Source: Streptomyces tendae (GTDB lineage Bacteria > Actinomycetota > Actinomycetes > Streptomycetales > Streptomycetaceae). From it: DNA of 64,000 nucleotides. The notes beneath the pieces were generated by a model. That model was not told where the DNA came from. It did no database searches and worked only from the letters and a program-made list of their open reading frames with translations. The DNA lies in the NCBI RefSeq assembly GCF_014650435.1, contig NZ_BMUY01000003.1, positions 62,001-126,000 on the forward strand. The letters run 5' to 3'. Below, piece by piece: positions 61,441 to 64,000 of this stretch; positions within the stretch are counted from its first letter, which is position 1, and each line of letters starts with the position of its first letter. A program made the translations under genes and the position numbers.

Positions 61441-61493
61441 GCGGGCGCGGGCCGTCCGTGGCTTGTCGCGCAGTTCCCCGCGCCCCTTAGGGG
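61441..61493. repeat. Streptomyces intergenic repeat, copy 2
   Basis: Same element as 61200-61252 at an offset of 241; its right end overlaps the stop codon of the chelatase gene. Confidence 0.6.
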
Positions 61494-62263
61494 GTGGCCA
61501 TCGCCCTGGATTTCAAGTCGCTGCCGGTTTTCGCCGCCTCGTCGTAGCGGTGGAGCAGTAGGTGGGCCATCGACGGGTGGGTGCCCAAGGGGGACGAGGC
61601 GATCCACGGGGCCGCTGCCGCGCACTGGGTCGCGAAGCGGCCCGGGGCCGTGAAGCAGGAGGCCACGGCGACGTGGCGGTGGCCGCGGGCCCGCAGGGCG
61701 CGGATCGCCTCCCCGACCGTCGGGGTCGCCGCCGAGGCGTACGCGGGGACGACCGGGACGCCGAGGCGGGCGGCGAGGAGCGCTGCCGTGCGGGCCGTGT
61801 CCGCGCGGGACTCCGGGTCCCGGGAGCCCGCCGAGGCGAGGACGACGGCGTGCTCCGGGCCCGGGTGGGTGGGCCAGCCGGCCTCCGTGAGGCGGGCGTG
61901 CAGGGCGTCCACCAGGAGGGGGTGCGGGCCGAGCGGGGCGGCCACGCGGGTGCGGGCCGGGGAGAGCGCGGCCATCTCCGGGATGTCCCGCTTGACGTGG
62001 TAGCCGCGGCTGAGCAGGAGCGGGACGAGGACGGCCGCCGCGTCGCCGAGGGCGGCGAGCGTGTCCGGCAGCAGGGGCTCGTTCAGCTCGACGTGGCCCA
62101 GGTGCACCGGCAGGGCGGGGCGCAGGGCGCGGACCCGGTCGAGGAGGGCCCGTACGGTGCTGAGCGCGCGCGGGTCGCGGCTGCCGTGCGCGACGACGAC
62201 CAGGGCGGGGGTGCCGCCGGTGGCCGGCGCGGTCCTGTTGCTCGTCACTGTCGTCACCGTCAT
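61487..62263 (-). CDS. sirohydrochlorin chelatase-like (CbiX family) protein
   Basis: The 258-residue protein has two CbiX-type halves. The first has VVVAHGSRDPRA with the metal His and HVELNEPLL; the second begins VLASAGSRDPES, where that His is Ser, and later CFTAPGRFATQ. It probably inserts iron into sirohydrochlorin to give sirohaem for nitrite/sulfite reductases, consistent with the nitrate reductase gene 1 kb away. ATG at 62263. Its last 36 codons are duplicated. Confidence 0.83.
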   Translation of the reverse strand: MTVTTVTSNRTAPATGGTPALVVVAHGSRDPRALSTVRALLDRVRALRPALPVHLGHVELNEPLLPDTLAALGDAAAVLVPLLLSRGYHVKRDIPEMAALSPARTRVAAPLGPHPLLVDALHARLTEAGWPTHPGPEHAVVLASAGSRDPESRADTARTAALLAARLGVPVVPAYASAATPTVGEAIRALRARGHRHVAVASCFTAPGRFATQCAAAAPWIASSPLGTHPSMAHLLLHRYDEAAKTGSDLKSRAMATP

Positions 62264-62329
62264 GCACCGAGGGTGACGGCCGGAGATTGCCTCCCCGTTG
62301 CGTGGGTGTCACGGGGATTTTCCGTCGGT

Positions 62330-62356
62330 TCACACGGCGCCGCCCCCGCCGTGTGA
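62330..62356. promoter_or_regulatory. TCACACGGCG inverted repeat in a divergent promoter region
   Basis: Perfect 10-bp arms TCACACGGCG (62330-62339) and CGCCGTGTGA (62347-62356) with a 7-base spacer lie between the divergent chelatase and SanA-like genes. In this position an operator is more likely than a terminator. Related ACACGG/CCGTGT pieces occur upstream of the nitrate reductase gene. Confidence 0.5.
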
Positions 62357-62431
62357 GCGCTGCCGGGTGAACCGGACGGCCTCCGCGGGCGTCCCTGGTG
62401 GCAGGAACCGACCGGGGAGGGGACCGCCCGC

Positions 62432-63118
62432 ATGCGCCGCCCGAGGCTTCGCAGACCGCGTCTTCCGCGCACCCGCAAGGGGCAGCGGCGGCTGGTGCAG
62501 GCGGTGATGGCCGGGTGTGTGCTGGCGCTGCTGCCGGGCGCGTGGCTGCACCTGGTCACCGACGGCCGGCTGCGTACCGTCGCCGACGTGCCGCGCACCG
62601 AGGTCGCCGTCGTCTTCGGGGCCGGGCTGTGGGACGGGGAGCCGTCGCCGTACCTCGCGCACCGGCTGGACGCGGCGGCGCGGCTTTACCGGGCCGGGCG
62701 GATCGAGGTGGTGCTGGTGTCCGGGGACAACAGCACCGAGGAGTACGACGAGCCGGACGCCATGCGCGCCTACCTGGTCCGGCACGGTGTCCCGGACGGG
62801 CGGATCGTCAGCGACTACGCGGGCTTCGACACCTGGGACTCCTGCGTCCGGGCGAAGAAGATCTTCGGCGTCGACCGGGCGGTGCTGATCAGCCAGGGCT
62901 TCCACATCCGGCGGGCGGTCGCCCTGTGCCAGGAGGCCGGGGTGGCCTCGTACGGCGTCGGGGTCGACGACGAACACGACGTGACCTGGTACTACGGGGG
63001 CGCCCGGGAGATCCTCGCGGCGGGCAAGGCGGCGCTGGACGCGGTTCTCGAGCCGGATCCGCGCTTCCTCGGGCCGAGGGAACCGGGGGTGGCGCGGGCC
63101 CTGGCCGACGCCGGATGA
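62432..63118 (+). CDS. SanA/YdcF-family (DUF218) membrane protein
   Basis: The 228-residue protein has an Arg-rich cytoplasmic start, one helix (AVMAGCVLALLPGAWLHLV near 25-43) and an outside DUF218 domain: VAVVFGAGLWDGEPSPYLAHRL (core VVFGAGL), VLVSGDNSTEEYDEP, TWDSCVRAKKIF, VLISQGFHIRRAVALC. This is the SanA branch, linked to envelope integrity and vancomycin sensitivity in enteric bacteria. GGGGAGG precedes the ATG. Confidence 0.87.
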   Translation: MRRPRLRRPRLPRTRKGQRRLVQAVMAGCVLALLPGAWLHLVTDGRLRTVADVPRTEVAVVFGAGLWDGEPSPYLAHRLDAAARLYRAGRIEVVLVSGDNSTEEYDEPDAMRAYLVRHGVPDGRIVSDYAGFDTWDSCVRAKKIFGVDRAVLISQGFHIRRAVALCQEAGVASYGVGVDDEHDVTWYYGGAREILAAGKAALDAVLEPDPRFLGPREPGVARALADAG

Positions 63119-63167
63119 CGCGTCCCTCACCGCGGCCCGGCGGGGGCGGGGAGGTCGCCGTCCCCGC

Positions 63168-63202
63168 CGTGTAACAGGGCGCCGCCCGGTCGCGTAACAC
63201 GG
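63168..63202. promoter_or_regulatory. paired GTAACA direct repeats upstream of nitrate reductase
   Basis: CGTGTAACAGGG (63168-63179) and CGCGTAACACGG (63191-63202) are 23 bases apart, ending 19 bases before the start codon. GTAAC is the a-half of GlnR sites, but the GAAAC halves at the expected spacing are missing. They may serve GlnR weakly or a different nitrogen regulator. Confidence 0.4.
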
Positions 63203-63221
63203 AAGCCGCAGGCTGGGCGGC

Positions 63222-64000
63222 ATGCAGAGCACCGGCACGCGCAACCCCGCCACCACCCCCACGCACTGCCCGTACTGCGCCCTGCAGTGCGGGATGAACC
63301 TGACGCCCGTCGAGGGCGGCACCGTCGAGGTGTCCGAGCGGGCGGACTTCCCGGTGAACCGGGGCGCGCTGTGCGGCAAGGGGCGTACGGCGGCGGCGGT
63401 GCTGGCGCCGGGAGCGCGGCTGACCTCGCCGCTGGTGCGCTCGGGCGACGGCGCGCTGGTGCCGGCCGGCTGGGACGAGGCGCTGGACCGGATCGCCGGG
63501 AACCTGGAGCGCACGCGGGCGCGGTACGGCGCGGACGCGCTCGGGGTGTTCGGCGGGGGCGGGCTGACCAACGAGAAGGCGTACGCGCTGGGCAAGTTCG
63601 CCCGGGTGGTGCTCGGCACCTCGCAGATCGACTACAACGGGCGGTTCTGCATGTCGTCGGCCGCGGCGGCCGGGACGCGGGCCTTCGGGCTCGACCGGGG
63701 GCTGCCGTTCCCGCTGGAGGACGTCCCGAGGACCGGGTGCGTGATCCTCGTCGGGTCGAACCCGGCGGAGACGATGCCGCCGTCCCTGCGGTACTTCACC
63801 GAGCTGCGGGAGAACGGCGGCACCCTGATCGTCGTCGACCCGCGCCGGACGAAGACCGCCGAGCAGGCCGACCTGCACCTCGCGCCCCGGCCCGGCACCG
63901 ACCTCGCCCTCGCGCTGGGCATGCTGCATCTGGTCGTCGCCGAGGGCCGGGTCGACGAGCCGTACGTCGAGGAGCGCACGTCCGGCTGGGAGGAGGCGCG
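63222..64000 (+). CDS. nasA: assimilatory nitrate reductase catalytic subunit, N-terminal part
   Basis: 259 codons are in the window and the frame runs off the end. Cys16, Cys19, Cys23 and Cys51 (CPYCALQCGM ... GALCGKG) bind the [4Fe-4S] cluster. The molybdopterin domain has FGGGGLTNEKAYALGKFAR, NGRFCMSSAAAAG with the probable Mo-ligand Cys, VGSNPAETMP and VVDPRRTKTAEQADLHL. It reduces nitrate to nitrite in the cytoplasm. Nearby sirohaem chelatase fits nitrite reduction. ATG at 63222. Confidence 0.9.
   Translation, partial: MQSTGTRNPATTPTHCPYCALQCGMNLTPVEGGTVEVSERADFPVNRGALCGKGRTAAAVLAPGARLTSPLVRSGDGALVPAGWDEALDRIAGNLERTRARYGADALGVFGGGGLTNEKAYALGKFARVVLGTSQIDYNGRFCMSSAAAAGTRAFGLDRGLPFPLEDVPRTGCVILVGSNPAETMPPSLRYFTELRENGGTLIVVDPRRTKTAEQADLHLAPRPGTDLALALGMLHLVVAEGRVDEPYVEERTSGWEEA

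Larger units (their letters stand above)
61116..61599. repeat. 241-bp exact tandem duplication
   Basis: Every base from 61116 to 61358 recurs at offset 241 (61357-61599). One unit holds the start of dgt (six codons), its upstream region, a Streptomyces intergenic repeat and the last 36 codons plus stop of the chelatase gene. The original order (dgt, gap, chelatase) became dgt, gap, tail, start, gap, chelatase. The identity of the copies implies a recent event or an assembly error. Confidence 0.9.

Noticed and set aside
61164..61653. Two near-identical small rightward ORFs opening [14 protein letters not shown]
   Set aside because: They are antisense to the duplicated chelatase tail and intergenic repeat; identity comes from the 241-bp duplication.
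63168..63202. GlnR box upstream of nasA
   Set aside because: Two GTAAC halves are present but 23 bases apart, and no GAAAC halves occur at the expected spacing. Reported only as a direct repeat.

Overview
The window is very GC-rich, with dense genes, GTG/TTG starts and Streptomyces-type intergenic repeats. Gene order mbl ... hrdA - dnaG - dgt-like - nitrate reductase, plus the malonate genes matB/matC, points to a Streptomyces chromosome core region close to that of S. coelicolor; this is recognition from memory, not a database search. No gene-free stretch exceeds about 300 bases.

Region by region. 1-10.9 kb: arabinan/arabinoside use. A GH43-like secreted enzyme (cut by the window edge), a GH51 arabinofuranosidase and a three-gene ABC sugar importer share two near-identical promoters with LacI-type operators. 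Between them sit a membrane-anchored PstS-like protein, a DUF4360 protein, a cysteine-free Rrf2 regulator and a Tat-exported GH35-like protein whose catalytic motifs look degenerate. 11-15.5 kb: a four-gene cassette (ImmA/IrrE-type peptidase, two MAB_1171c-type membrane proteins, FAD monooxygenase). 15.5-17.1 kb: SMP-30 lactonase with an IclR regulator. 17.9-23.2 kb: malonate locus matR-matC-matB plus a fused AccD/AccA-like carboxyltransferase without biotin partners. 23.2-23.4 kb: a structured leader, a 19-residue hydrophobic micropeptide and a 16-bp terminator hairpin, then a large secreted subtilisin-like protease.

27.3-43.0 kb holds two adjacent multi-component signalling modules. The first is Trypco1, trypsin-like protease, MoxR ATPase and a five-part SAV_2336-type protein (vWA-like, pseudokinase, winged helix, BTAD, C-terminal domain); it belongs to the vWA-MoxR class of predicted conflict systems. 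Then come mbl (MreB-like), a GAF-histidine kinase with an eroded ATP site, and a 48-residue repeat protein. The second module is a PP2C phosphatase, protein kinase and vWA protein (TerY-P-like triad), preceded by a proline-rich protein with a possible leader peptide and followed by an orphan and a RanBP2 zinc-ribbon membrane protein. Most genes overlap by 4 bases, so each module is probably co-translated.

43.2-64 kb: MmpL exporter, a membrane spermidine-synthase/DUF350/DUF4247/DUF2617 operon, three tRNA genes, a carbohydrate kinase, a heterodimeric ABC exporter, sigma factor hrdA, primase dnaG, an NAD(P)/FAD reductase, a dGTPase-like gene, a sirohydrochlorin chelatase-like gene, a SanA-like protein and the start of assimilatory nitrate reductase. 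A 241-bp exact tandem duplication between the dGTPase and chelatase genes has created a chimeric 42-codon ORF.
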